DNA from: Tenacibaculum singaporense
Lineage (GTDB): Bacteria; Bacteroidota; Bacteroidia; Flavobacteriales; Flavobacteriaceae
Assembly (NCBI RefSeq): GCF_003867015.1
Contig: NZ_CP032548.1
Coordinates: 1,555,001-1,619,000, forward strand
Direction of reading: 5' to 3'
DNA: 64,000 bases
A program made the translations under genes and the position numbers. This document shows positions 44,114 through 53,024 of this stretch, piece by piece. The notes beneath the pieces were generated by a model. It saw nothing but the letters and a program-made list of their open reading frames with translations. It was not told where the DNA came from and did no database searches. Each line of letters begins with the position of its first letter. Position 1 is the first letter of the stretch.

Positions 44114-44884
44114 TTAAGCAAATAAGCTGTCTATTTTTTCTTTTTCTTCTTGTGCTAAAGCTGGATCTACTAAAATACGACCACTGTGCTCGTCAATTGT
44201 AATTTTCTTACGGTTAGCAATCTCTAATTGTACCTGTGGTGGAATAGTGAAGAAAGAACCTCCAGCAGCTCCACGCTCAATAGCAACAACAGCTAAACCG
44301 TTTCTTACTTTAGTTCTAATTCTTTTATATGCCGTTAATAAGTGCTTGTCAATAGATTGAGAAAATTCTTCAGACTTTTCTTTTAATAATTGCTCTTCTT
44401 TCTCAGTCTCTTTTAAGATAGCATCTAATTCACCTTTTTTGTGAGCTAAATGTGCTTCTTGCTTAGCTAATTTTTCTTTGGTGTTATCAATAACCTCTTT
44501 CTTTTGAGCAATTTTAGCTTTGTATTCTTTAATTCTCTTTTCAGATAATTGAATTTCTAGCTCTTGGTACTCAATTTCTTTAGATAAAGAGTCGAATTCA
44601 CGGTTATTACGAACATTTTTTTGTTGTTCTTCGTATTTAGTAATTAAGTTTTTAGATTCTTCAATCGCTAACTTTTTGTTACTAATGTCAGTTTCTAAAT
44701 TTTTAACATCCTCAGCTAAATTAGAAAGTCTCTTGTTTAATCCGGCAACTTCATCTTCTAAATCTTCAACTTCTAAAGGTAATTCACCGCGAACGTTTCT
44801 AATCTCGTCAATTCTAGAATCGATTAACTGTAAATCGTATAACGCTCTTAATTTTTCTTCTACCGTTACTTCTTTTTTTGCCAT
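44114..44884 (-). CDS. Coiled-coil CdsZ-like protein lacking zinc cysteines
   Basis: The 256-residue protein is a long charged coiled coil (about 15-185) followed by a short globular end. That end matches the C4 zinc-ribbon regulator family (CdsZ/CT398 type) in shape: VVAIERGAAGGSFFTIPPQVQLEI...EHSGRILVDP. The four cysteines expected in the ribbon are replaced (GAAGGS, EHSG), so it cannot bind zinc in the usual way. I believe this loss is common in Flavobacteriaceae, but have not checked. Function unknown; it is co-transcribed with the Nif3-like gene 3 bases upstream. Confidence 0.8.
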   Translation of the reverse strand: MAKKEVTVEEKLRALYDLQLIDSRIDEIRNVRGELPLEVEDLEDEVAGLNKRLSNLAEDVKNLETDISNKKLAIEESKNLITKYEEQQKNVRNNREFDSLSKEIEYQELEIQLSEKRIKEYKAKIAQKKEVIDNTKEKLAKQEAHLAHKKGELDAILKETEKEEQLLKEKSEEFSQSIDKHLLTAYKRIRTKVRNGLAVVAIERGAAGGSFFTIPPQVQLEIANRKKITIDEHSGRILVDPALAQEEKEKIDSLFA

Positions 44885-44887
44885 CTG

Positions 44888-45982
44888 TTAAATATAGTGT
44901 ATTGGATTTGTACTCTTTTCGCTTAAAATAATTGCAAAAGTACTAAATTTTTTGCTAAGATAATCAACTAAAAGTTTTTTTGTAAACTGCTCGCTTTCAT
45001 AATGTCCTACATCTGCAAGTAAGATTCTTTTTTCAGCTTTAAAAAATTCATGGTATTTAAAATCAGCACTTATATAGGCATCTGCACCTGCTCGTATGGC
45101 ATTTTTAATAGCAAAACTTCCTGAACCTCCTAGTACTGCAACTTTTTTAATAGGTTTGTCAAGTAATTCTGAATGTCTTACACAACCAGTTTTAAAGGTT
45201 TCTTTTACAAATAATAAAAAGTCTTTTTCATCCATCTCCGAAGATAGTTCTCCAATCATTCCCATACCTACGTTTTGGTTTTGGTTATCCAAAGTAATAA
45301 CTTCGTAGGCAACCTCTTCATAAGGATGGTTTTTAAAGAGAGCAGAAAGTATTTTTCCTTCCAAATAAGAATCGAATGTTACTGTAATGCAGGTTTCTTC
45401 TTCAAACATCAATTTACCCTTTTCTCCAACAGTCGGATTTGAGTTTTCGTTTCCTCTGTAGCTTCCTTTTCCTTCTACATTAAAAGAACAGTTATCATAA
45501 TTACCAATATTACCTGCACCAGCTTCAAATAATTTTTCACGAAGATTATTAGCTTCTGTAAAAGGAACATAAGTAGTTAGTTTTTTTATGATTCCTTTTT
45601 TAGGAATCAAAGTTTTCATGTTTTCTAACCCTAAAATTTCTCCCATTTTAGCTGAAACACCATTGTTTACATTATCTAAAGCGGTATGTGTAGCATAAAT
45701 AGCAATGTTGTTTTGAATAGCTTTTAATACAACACGTTCTACATAATTGTTACCGTTAATCTTTTTCAATCCGCTAAACACAATAGGGTGAAAGCTTACA
45801 ATAAGATTACAATTTTTAGTAATAGCTTCCTCAACAGTTTCTTCAAGCGTGTCTAAGGTAACTAAAACTCCAGTTACTTCAGTATTGTGTTTTCCTATTA
45901 ATAAGCCTACATTGTCAAAATCTTCGGCATACGAAAGTGGAGCTAATTGTTCAATGTAGTTGGTAACGTCTTTTATTTGCAT
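44888..45982 (-). CDS. Nif3-like dinuclear metal centre protein
   Basis: The 364-residue protein fits the Nif3/YbgI family: AEDFDNVGLLIG near the N-terminus, VSFHPIVFSGLKKI with a metal-binding His, YATHTALDNVNNGV with a second metal site, and ADFKYHEFFKA plus LADVGHYESEQF near the C-terminus. The insert domain (about 125-240) is present, as in the long form. Members form toroidal hexamers with a two-metal site; the reaction is not settled (GTP cyclohydrolase type 2 homolog in older names). It begins an operon with the CdsZ-like gene, and a -7 box lies at 46005-46012. Confidence 0.9.
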   Translation of the reverse strand: MQIKDVTNYIEQLAPLSYAEDFDNVGLLIGKHNTEVTGVLVTLDTLEETVEEAITKNCNLIVSFHPIVFSGLKKINGNNYVERVVLKAIQNNIAIYATHTALDNVNNGVSAKMGEILGLENMKTLIPKKGIIKKLTTYVPFTEANNLREKLFEAGAGNIGNYDNCSFNVEGKGSYRGNENSNPTVGEKGKLMFEEETCITVTFDSYLEGKILSALFKNHPYEEVAYEVITLDNQNQNVGMGMIGELSSEMDEKDFLLFVKETFKTGCVRHSELLDKPIKKVAVLGGSGSFAIKNAIRAGADAYISADFKYHEFFKAEKRILLADVGHYESEQFTKKLLVDYLSKKFSTFAIILSEKSTNPIHYI

Positions 45983-46004
45983 TTGGGTGAGTTTAATAAT
46001 AGTT

Positions 46005-46012
46005 CAAAGTTA
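46005..46012 (-). promoter_or_regulatory. -7 box of the Nif3-like operon
   Basis: Read on the minus strand, TAACTTTG matches the Bacteroidota -7 element TAnnTTTG, 22 bases upstream of the ATG at 45982. No TTG is seen at the ideal -33 distance. Confidence 0.55.
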
Positions 46013-46046
46013 GTAAAACTAGTTGTGACTATAAAGGTTACTTCAC

Positions 46047-46080
46047 TTTGTTCGTAATGAAGAAATAATTTTTACTTTTG
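46047..46080 (+). promoter_or_regulatory. Promoter of lpxK
   Basis: TTTG (46047-46050), 22 bases, then TACTTTTG (46073-46080) fits the Bacteroidota consensus TTG-N17-23-TAnnTTTG. The -7 box ends only 5 bases before the lpxK ATG, so the transcript would have almost no leader. Confidence 0.6.
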
Positions 46081-46085
46081 GTGTA

Positions 46086-47117
46086 ATGAAGCTACTTCGA
46101 TTTTTATTATTTCCGTTTGCTGTTTTGTATGATGTCGTTACGAGGTTTCGTAATTGGTTTTTTTATGTAGGTATTTTAAAATCTACTTCTTTTGATATTC
46201 CTGTAATTGCTGTTGGTAATTTAAGTGTTGGTGGAACAGGAAAATCTCCTCAAATAGAATATTTAATACGTTTACTAAAAGATAATTATAGAATTGCAGT
46301 TTTAAGTCGAGGATATAAACGTAAAACAGAAGGGTTTCAGTTAGTAAATAACACACATACTGCAGAAGATGTAGGTGATGAACCTTTACAATTTTATAAG
46401 AAGTTTAAAAAAGATGTAACTATAGCTGTGGATGCCGATAGAACAAATGGAATTCAGCAATTATTGCAACATGAGAATCCACCAGAAGTTGTGTTGTTAG
46501 ATGATGCTTATCAACATAGAAAAGTAACAGCGAGTAGTTATATTTTACTAACCAAGTATAACGATTTATTTGTAGATGATTTTGTATTGCCTACAGGGAA
46601 TTTAAGAGAAAGTAGGAGAGGAGCTAAACGAGCAACGATGATTGTGGTAACGAAATGTCCTGAGAATTTATCTAAAGCAGCGCAAGAAAAGATAGTACGA
46701 AAACTCAATCCGAAACCATATCAAAAAGTATTCTTTACAACGATTGTGTATGATGAGAATTTAAAAGGAACAAATGAGTTAACAATTGATGATTTGAAGG
46801 ATAAAGAAGTTTTGTTAGTAACGGGAATTGCGAATCCGACACCTTTATTGAATTTTTTGAAAGAAAAGAAAGTAGATTTTAAACACCTAAATTTTCCTGA
46901 TCACCATAATTTTACGAATCAAGATATTGAGAATATTAATAAATCTTATGAAGCATTACCTTCTCAACAAAAAATCATACTTACTACCGAAAAAGATTAT
47001 ATGCGTTTAGAAGGAAAGGTTGATAATCTTAATTATATCTCTATTAAGAGTCATTTTATAAGTGAAGAGAAAGTTTTTAATTCTTTGGTGTTGGATGAAA
47101 TAAAGAAAGTGAATTAA
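46086..47117 (+). CDS. lpxK: Tetraacyldisaccharide 4'-kinase LpxK
   Basis: The 343-residue protein has the N-terminal membrane helix (LLRFLLFPFAVLYDVVTRFR), a P-loop (GNLSVGGTGKSP, residues 44-55), and LSRGYKRKTEGF, VGDEPLQF and LDDAYQHRKV, all typical of LpxK. It phosphorylates the 4' position of the lipid A disaccharide on the inner face of the inner membrane, the sixth step of lipid A synthesis. The strand is opposite to its neighbours; the last 4 bases overlap the end of the TetM-like gene (convergent). Confidence 0.95.
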   Translation: MKLLRFLLFPFAVLYDVVTRFRNWFFYVGILKSTSFDIPVIAVGNLSVGGTGKSPQIEYLIRLLKDNYRIAVLSRGYKRKTEGFQLVNNTHTAEDVGDEPLQFYKKFKKDVTIAVDADRTNGIQQLLQHENPPEVVLLDDAYQHRKVTASSYILLTKYNDLFVDDFVLPTGNLRESRRGAKRATMIVVTKCPENLSKAAQEKIVRKLNPKPYQKVFFTTIVYDENLKGTNELTIDDLKDKEVLLVTGIANPTPLLNFLKEKKVDFKHLNFPDHHNFTNQDIENINKSYEALPSQQKIILTTEKDYMRLEGKVDNLNYISIKSHFISEEKVFNSLVLDEIKKVN

Positions 47118-49099
47118 ATCACTCGTTCGTCAGCTTTATAAGCACCACGACGGTGTAATATCCATTGCGCTTCGTCCAAAGGATTCACTCCTTTAAAAGG
47201 TCTTGATTTTCCTTCTCCTTCAGGGCATACATCATAACCATGAAAAACCATTCGTAAACGTATACGTCCACTACAAATAGTATTTAATTTTATGCTTAGG
47301 TCTAGAGAAGTGGCTACGGGAATTGTTCCTGTAAGATGCATCATTTCATTTTGAAAAGTAGGAGAGTTGATAGTAGCTCTTCTAGTAGTAAGTTCAGAAA
47401 TAATCTTACTCAAAAACTCTTCATTAGTTTTTATTTCAAAACGAACTAATGGCTCTAACAAATGTGTTCCACCAGCTTGTAAACCTTTCATGATACCCAT
47501 TGGAGTAGCTAAGTTAAAGTCACCAGGTCTTGAATGAACATTATGATCTTCTCCTTTGATTAATGTGATTTTTACATCGGTTACTTCCCATCCCAATAAT
47601 CCTTGTTCTAAAGCTTTAGGAATTGTTCTAGCTATTTCGTTTTGATATTTGTTATGAATATCGTTTTTAGAAACAATAGATTGATAACTAACACCAGAAT
47701 TTAAAGGAGCGGGCTCAATTAAAAAAGTCATGATTGCCCAACAAGGCTTAGGCATCCAATAACGAACATAACCTTCTGCAGCTTTGTTTATGGTTTCTTT
47801 GTAAACAATTTGAGGTTCTGTAAAAGTAGCAGGGATTGAAAATCGTTCTAATAAAACATGAGTAAGTACTTCAATTTGCATATCTCCCATTAGTAATAAC
47901 AACAGTTCTTTTTCGGGTTTATGCCATTTGAATTGTAGCGTTGGATCTTCTCTGTCTATGATTTGCAAAGCCTGCGCTAAAGCATTATAATCTTTATCGT
48001 TATCAGGTATTACTTGTACACTCAAAACAGGCGTGTTTAATTCTGGTAGTTTAGGGATTCCTTCAGGGTTACCAAGAATATCTCCTGTTTTTGTATCAAC
48101 AACACCTGTAATAATTCCTATATCACCTGCTTTAATAGTAGTGTCTATGTGTTTGGTATGATGAAAAACCTTTGATTGGTTTATTTTAGTTTCTACAGCT
48201 TGTGTGTGATTATAAATAACCGACTTAGAGGATAACTCACCCGAAAAAACTTTTACATGTGCCATAACACCATGAGTTTTATGATGTTCTAACTTGTATA
48301 CATAAGCAGAAGTTTCTTGTGTGGCAGTATTCTTATCTGGTTTAATGAAACTTGTTAATCCATCTAATAGTTCCTTTACACCAATGTTGTTTTTAGCAAT
48401 TCCTGTAAATACAGGTGAAATTGAAGCTTTTGAGGTGTTTTTTATAATAGATTTTATATAGGATTCATCAGTAATGGAGTGACCATTTAAGTATTGTTCT
48501 AGCAAACTTTCATCGGTTTCAATTAACTCTTCTAAAATGGCTTCTTTTTGCTCTTTGGTAAGGGAATTATTGTGAAAAACAGGACTAATATAGGCAGTGT
48601 CTAATCCTTCATGATGACTGGTATAGATAGATACAGTTTTAATTTGAAGCTCGTATTTTATTTGTTCCAAAACACTTTCAGTATCTGCTCCTTGTCGGTC
48701 AATTTTATTAATGAAAATTATGGTTGGAATTTTTAGTTTTTGCAAGGCATCGGCAATAGTTAAGGTGTGAGCTTGTACACCTTCAACAGCCGAAACAACT
48801 AAAACAACAGCATCTACCACACATAGTGTCCTTGCAACTTCACTAGAAAAATCTACGTGTCCTGGAGTATCTATCAGATTAACTTTAGTATTGTTCCAAA
48901 TAAAAGAAGTGGTTGCAGCTTTTATGGAAATTCCACGTTCTTTTTCTAGTGCTAAACTGTCAGTAACAGTAGAACCTTTATCTACACTTCCTATATTTCT
49001 TATAGTTCCTGTATGGTATAATAAATGTTCGGTTAAGGTAGTTTTACCAGCATCAACATGTGCTAAAATTCCTATGTTAAGAATGTTAGAATATTCCAT
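47114..49099 (-). CDS. TetM/EF-G-like translational GTPase
   Basis: The 661-residue protein has the GTPase motifs of the EF-G group: AHVDAGKTTLTEH (residues 13-25), RGISIKAA in switch I, DTPGHVDFSSEV and FINKIDRQG, followed by domains II-V (late ALEQGLLGWEVTDVKI, then LLEPLVRFEI). It is closest in layout to ribosomal protection proteins, but the domain IV loop that in TetM reads YSPVST is replaced by HSRPGDFNLATP, and the C-terminus differs. So I would not call it a tetracycline-resistance gene; it more likely belongs to a related family of translation factors acting on stalled or drugged ribosomes. It is a single gene. Confidence 0.85.
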   Translation of the reverse strand: MEYSNILNIGILAHVDAGKTTLTEHLLYHTGTIRNIGSVDKGSTVTDSLALEKERGISIKAATTSFIWNNTKVNLIDTPGHVDFSSEVARTLCVVDAVVLVVSAVEGVQAHTLTIADALQKLKIPTIIFINKIDRQGADTESVLEQIKYELQIKTVSIYTSHHEGLDTAYISPVFHNNSLTKEQKEAILEELIETDESLLEQYLNGHSITDESYIKSIIKNTSKASISPVFTGIAKNNIGVKELLDGLTSFIKPDKNTATQETSAYVYKLEHHKTHGVMAHVKVFSGELSSKSVIYNHTQAVETKINQSKVFHHTKHIDTTIKAGDIGIITGVVDTKTGDILGNPEGIPKLPELNTPVLSVQVIPDNDKDYNALAQALQIIDREDPTLQFKWHKPEKELLLLLMGDMQIEVLTHVLLERFSIPATFTEPQIVYKETINKAAEGYVRYWMPKPCWAIMTFLIEPAPLNSGVSYQSIVSKNDIHNKYQNEIARTIPKALEQGLLGWEVTDVKITLIKGEDHNVHSRPGDFNLATPMGIMKGLQAGGTHLLEPLVRFEIKTNEEFLSKIISELTTRRATINSPTFQNEMMHLTGTIPVATSLDLSIKLNTICSGRIRLRMVFHGYDVCPEGEGKSRPFKGVNPLDEAQWILHRRGAYKADERVI

Positions 49100-49280
49100 T
49101 AATCAATCCTTTGGTTTTTAGTTTTAATATAATTTATCAGAAAGAAATATGTGGTTTCTAAAGATATAATTACAATTAGCTTTATAAAGGTAATAAGAGT
49201 AGCGCTAACATAATTTCGATCCATTTCTACAGCGTTTATTTTTGAATGTATAAAACGTTTAAGAAATAAATTTAAATGTC

Positions 49281-49835
49281 TTATTCTTCTGAAGATAGTT
49301 TTATTAAATCGATTATTGTTTTTTCGTTTCGCTTACTTTCTCCGTTATTCAAAACTAAGAGATTTTTATCAGATAAATTAAATATAGATTTCACAAAAAA
49401 TTGATTGTCTTTTAGTCCAATATAAATTCTATTACCTGTATTAGGTGAGATAATAAGATTTCTAGTTGCTCCAAGAGTTTCTAAACTTTCTTTTGTTTTA
49501 ATTATGAAATGATTGTTAGATTTCTCTAACAATTCCCAATCAAGGTTCGAAGCAATAAGATTTTCAATTCTATTTATAAGCTTTTCTTTATTAAATGGAA
49601 AATCATGGATTTTTACAGTTAAATTAAGGAAGAAGAAATAAAAAGAGATTAATGTAAATAAAAGAGAAGTAAGGCTTATTCTTTCTAAAGTATTAAAGTC
49701 ATCGAAAGAATACTTTGTAAAACCATTTGTAAAACATACTATCGTAAGGACTAAAAAAAATAGAGGGAGTCTATAGTATCTAAGTTTATCTGAAAAGGAT
49801 AGTTTTATTTTATTATGTTCGATTATTTCTTTCAA
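49281..49835 (-). CDS. Membrane protein of unknown function
   Basis: The 184-residue product has two hydrophobic segments near the N-terminus (LPLFFLVLTIVCFTNGF and SLLFTLISFYFFFLNLTV), then a soluble C-terminal domain of about 110 residues with RNLIISPNTGNRIYIGL. It resembles small Bacteroidota proteins with a two-helix anchor and a cytosolic sensor-like part, but no named family is recognised. It follows manC by 19 bases and may be co-transcribed with it. Confidence 0.65.
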   Translation of the reverse strand: MKEIIEHNKIKLSFSDKLRYYRLPLFFLVLTIVCFTNGFTKYSFDDFNTLERISLTSLLFTLISFYFFFLNLTVKIHDFPFNKEKLINRIENLIASNLDWELLEKSNNHFIIKTKESLETLGATRNLIISPNTGNRIYIGLKDNQFFVKSIFNLSDKNLLVLNNGESKRNEKTIIDLIKLSSEE

Positions 49836-49854
49836 AATTTTTAGTTAAAATAAT

Positions 49855-50931
49855 TTACACATATTCTTCACCAAAATTATCTTTTGCTTCAGTTCGTAGT
49901 TGTTTAATGTCTTGTTCGTCTTTACGTGGACAAATAACTAATACATCATCTTTTTCTACAATAATAAAATCTTGTAACCCTTGGACCACTACTTTTTTAC
50001 CATTTTTAATACTAACCATATTTCCGTTGGCGTCTTTAAAAATAGTTGTAGCTCCAACTGTTGCATTTTGGTGAGTATCTTTACCAAGTTTGTTATATAA
50101 AGAACCCCAGGTACCCAAATCATCCCAATCAAAATCTACAGGGAGTACGTGTACTTTTTCAGAGCGTTCCATAATTCCGAAGTCGATAGAAATGTTTTCG
50201 CATTTTTCATAGTTAGTTTTAATAAAATCATCTTCAAAATTGGTGTTGTACACGTTGTCTTCAGTATCTAAAATGTTGACCATTTCAGGAAGATGTTTTT
50301 TAAAGGAATCTAAAATGCTAGAAACAGACCAAACAAAAATACCAGCATTCCATAAATAGTCGCCACTCGCTAAAAACTGAGTAGCTTTTTCTAGATTAGG
50401 TTTTTCGGTAAACGTTTGTACCTTTTTTATTTCAGAAGCATTTTCTTCAAATTGAATATAACCATACCCTGTATTAGGATGATTTGGTTGTATTCCTAGA
50501 GTCATTAATATATCTTCTTTAGCACAAGCGTTAAAAGAAGTCTCAATATTCTTAATAAATTTGGTTTCGTTTTCTATCCAATGATCAGAAGGGGCTACTA
50601 ACATCACAGCATTTTCATTCTGTTGACGAATTTTTAATGCAGCATACAAAATACAAGGAGCAGTATTACGCATTGTAGGTTCAAGTAGTACTTGTTTACT
50701 GCTAATTGTAGGAAGTTGTTCTAACACTAATCCTTCATAACGCTTATTTGTAGCAATTAAAATATTTTCTGACGGAACTAATTGATTGATTCTGTTAAAA
50801 GTTCTTTGCAGTAAAGATTCACCAGTTCCTAATAAATCGTGAAACTGTTTTGGATACTTTTCGGTGCTTACTGGCCAAAGACGTGAGCCTACACCGCCTG
50901 CCATAATTACTGCGTAATAATTAGTATTCAT
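49855..50931 (-). CDS. manC: Mannose-1-phosphate guanylyltransferase
   Basis: The 358-residue protein starts with YAVIMAGGVGSRLWPVSTEKYPKQF, the nucleotidyltransferase signature with the GGxGxRLWP loop, and has LLEPTMRNTAPCILYA, MLVAPSDHWI, FTEKPN and WNAGIFVW, all typical of GDP-mannose pyrophosphorylase. It makes GDP-mannose for surface polysaccharides or glycoproteins. It is the short form: the cupin-like phosphomannose isomerase domain of bifunctional enzymes is missing, which is normal in this phylum. Confidence 0.92.
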   Translation of the reverse strand: MNTNYYAVIMAGGVGSRLWPVSTEKYPKQFHDLLGTGESLLQRTFNRINQLVPSENILIATNKRYEGLVLEQLPTISSKQVLLEPTMRNTAPCILYAALKIRQQNENAVMLVAPSDHWIENETKFIKNIETSFNACAKEDILMTLGIQPNHPNTGYGYIQFEENASEIKKVQTFTEKPNLEKATQFLASGDYLWNAGIFVWSVSSILDSFKKHLPEMVNILDTEDNVYNTNFEDDFIKTNYEKCENISIDFGIMERSEKVHVLPVDFDWDDLGTWGSLYNKLGKDTHQNATVGATTIFKDANGNMVSIKNGKKVVVQGLQDFIIVEKDDVLVICPRKDEQDIKQLRTEAKDNFGEEYV

Positions 50932-50948
50932 ACTTTATAGTTAGTTTT

Positions 50949-51512
50949 TTAGGTAAGTCCTGTATTTTGACTTACTAGCTTTTTTGCTAATTCAAAGTCC
51001 CAGCCTATTTTTTGTCTTTTGTGTTCTCCATTATGCCAAGAATCAAAAAAAACTTTATTACCAAATGATTCGATAAGTGATACTAAACTTTCTGTCCCTC
51101 CAAAAGGTAAACTAAAAGGATCAAAATATAAAGTACCTTTATTTCCTTTTACAGATAAATCAATTAATTCATATTCCCCTTCTATTATTGTGTGAATAAC
51201 AGATTCAAAATCCCAATCATTGGTTCTGTTAAACATAGGGTGATTAATTCTTATTTCTGGACTAGTTAAATCCCAAAGCTTATAATATACTTCATCCTCT
51301 TCTTTATTCGAACTAGAACTTAAATTTTTATAATAATTATAGGTTTTATCATCTAAAAATTGTTTCCATTCAATAATATCAATATTAGGTACAGTTTCAG
51401 AATCCCAGTATATTTCTTTTTCAACTTTCAATTTGTTAAAAATTTTTATTAAAAAGCTATAACGTTCAAGAGTTTCTATACTAAAATTAATATAAAAGTA
51501 TTTCTTATTCAT
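50949..51512 (-). CDS. Hypothetical protein
   Basis: I do not recognise this 187-residue protein. It has no signal peptide and no clear membrane segment. The second half contains YFDPFSLPFGGTESLVSLIESFG and FDSWHNGEHKR, suggesting an alpha/beta fold; nothing in it points to an enzyme class. It lies between manC and the SprT-like gene, 17 and 21 bases from each, so it is probably in one operon with them. Confidence 0.6.
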   Translation of the reverse strand: MNKKYFYINFSIETLERYSFLIKIFNKLKVEKEIYWDSETVPNIDIIEWKQFLDDKTYNYYKNLSSSSNKEEDEVYYKLWDLTSPEIRINHPMFNRTNDWDFESVIHTIIEGEYELIDLSVKGNKGTLYFDPFSLPFGGTESLVSLIESFGNKVFFDSWHNGEHKRQKIGWDFELAKKLVSQNTGLT

Positions 51513-51533
51513 TTTGTTAAGATAGTTTAATAT

Positions 51534-52130
51534 CTATTTTGAAGCTATTAGCTCCACTTCAGCGTTTTGGTTGAATAAATATACACGCTTGTTTTCTAAA
51601 TTTAAACATTCATAGCGTGTTCTTCGTTTATCCCCTCTTTTGTATAGTTTTTCTTTGAATTGAAAAACACTTCCGTTAGGAATTTCAAAGATAAAATTCT
51701 TTCCGTCTTCTGATTTTCCACCTCGTAGTGCCAGTGATAAATTTACATCAGCATCCGTACTTGCTTTTGGATTTTTTAAATAGTTGGCTAAATAAGGCAG
51801 AATATTTTTGGGATAAATCTCGGGCTGTAAAAAAGGTAACATTAAATGTTGAAAAACGGTTTTCCATTCTTTACCATGAGGTTGTACTCTTCCAAATTTT
51901 TGATAGGTAACATGATGCGCAATTTCATGAATTAACGTCAACAAAAACTGATAAGGATTTAAATTGTTATTCACTGTAATTTGCATGTGACCGTTGGGTA
52001 GTCGACGAAAATCACCATGCTTGGTTTGGCGCTCGCTTACTATTTTTAAGTTGATTTTATGCTCAATAATTAAATATTCAACTAACGGAATAGCTTCTTC
52101 AGGGATGTATTTAATCAGTGTTTTTTTCAA
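51534..52130 (-). CDS. SprT-like zinc metalloprotease domain protein
   Basis: The 198-residue protein contains LTLIHEIAHHVTY with the HExxH zinc motif (His68, Glu69, His72) and a third ligand candidate His85 in VQPHGKEWK, the order seen in SprT-like proteins. The C-terminal part (FQFKEKLYKRGDKRRTRYECL) is strongly basic, which suits nucleic-acid contact, though the zinc ribbon of larger SprT proteins is not obvious. Function in bacteria is not settled; eukaryotic relatives cut DNA-protein crosslinks. Start ATG 52130 lies 46 bases from a strong hairpin. Confidence 0.82.
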   Translation of the reverse strand: MKKTLIKYIPEEAIPLVEYLIIEHKINLKIVSERQTKHGDFRRLPNGHMQITVNNNLNPYQFLLTLIHEIAHHVTYQKFGRVQPHGKEWKTVFQHLMLPFLQPEIYPKNILPYLANYLKNPKASTDADVNLSLALRGGKSEDGKNFIFEIPNGSVFQFKEKLYKRGDKRRTRYECLNLENKRVYLFNQNAEVELIASK

Positions 52131-52175
52131 AAGTTAGTTCGAGTGGTTTTTATTTTGAAATAAAATGGAAAAATA

Positions 52176-52218
52176 AAAATTGTATCGAGAACTAGCTAAT
52201 ACTTCTCGATACAATTTT
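52176..52218 (-). terminator. Terminator after the SDR gene
   Basis: A 16-bp perfect inverted repeat (AAAATTGTATCGAGAA at 52176-52191 and its complement at 52203-52218) with an 11-base loop ends the minus-strand SDR gene, followed on that strand by a T-rich stretch. Confidence 0.85.
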
Positions 52219-52269
52219 CTTTTCAACTATGTTGAACGAAAATCACTCGAAGTGACAGTCGTTATTTTT

Positions 52270-52950
52270 TTATGGAGTAGAACTAGAAACTTGTAATACT
52301 TTTCCGTTGTAGTATTTGTTACCTGTTAAAGCAAAATCAAAAATATAGTTAGCCATTTCTTTAGCTGATAAAGGAGCTTCATATCCAGGGAAAGCCTCTT
52401 CTAACATCTCTGTTTGTACAGCACCTAATGCCAAAACGTTAAATGCTATTTGTTGTTCTTTATATTCTTCAGCTAATAATTCTGATAAAGTTATTACAGC
52501 ACCTTTGGCAGAACTATAGGCGGCTAATCCAGGGAACTTCATGCTTCCTTGTATTCCACCCATGCTACTCACTGTTACTACATGACTCCCTTGTTGCATA
52601 AAAGGCAGTAGGTTTTTAGTCAATTCAGCAACTGCAAAAACATTCACTTTATAAACTTCTTCAAAATCTTGCGTAGTTAATTGTTCAAAAGGTTTATTAA
52701 TCAATTTTCCTGCATTATTGATAAGGATATCTACCTTTTTCCATTCAGTTGAAACAAAATCAACCGCTTTTTTTATATCCTTTTCGCTAGATAAATCGAC
52801 AGAGATGGTTGTGATGTTTGAGTGGTTTACTTGTTCTAAAGGTTTTGTGTTTCTTGATAGAGCTAAGACTTGATGTCCTTGATTAGCAAACTGCTGCGCT
52901 AATTCAAAACCAATACCTCTACTAGTTCCAGTAATAACAATGTTCTTCAT
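52270..52950 (-). CDS. Short-chain dehydrogenase/reductase
   Basis: The 226-residue protein is a classical SDR: TGTSRGIG (residues 7-14, NAD(P) loop), LINNAGKL, VVTVSSMGG with Ser128, and YSSAKG with Tyr145 and Lys149, giving an intact catalytic set. The length is slightly short and the C-terminus ends in a plain VLQVSSSTP. It is presumably NADP-dependent (Arg11 after the first glycine). Substrate unknown. It is divergently transcribed from the amidohydrolase gene over a 74-base spacer. Confidence 0.9.
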   Translation of the reverse strand: MKNIVITGTSRGIGFELAQQFANQGHQVLALSRNTKPLEQVNHSNITTISVDLSSEKDIKKAVDFVSTEWKKVDILINNAGKLINKPFEQLTTQDFEEVYKVNVFAVAELTKNLLPFMQQGSHVVTVSSMGGIQGSMKFPGLAAYSSAKGAVITLSELLAEEYKEQQIAFNVLALGAVQTEMLEEAFPGYEAPLSAKEMANYIFDFALTGNKYYNGKVLQVSSSTP

Positions 52951-53024
52951 GTAATTGTCAAAATTTAAAAAGGCAAGCTACATAAAAATCACTACATTTA
53001 TTGCTTAATCATTCTTAAATTATC

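Noticed and set aside
47114..49099. Tetracycline-resistance gene tetM/tetQ
   Set aside because: The key domain IV loop differs and the gene sits among core genes without mobile elements.
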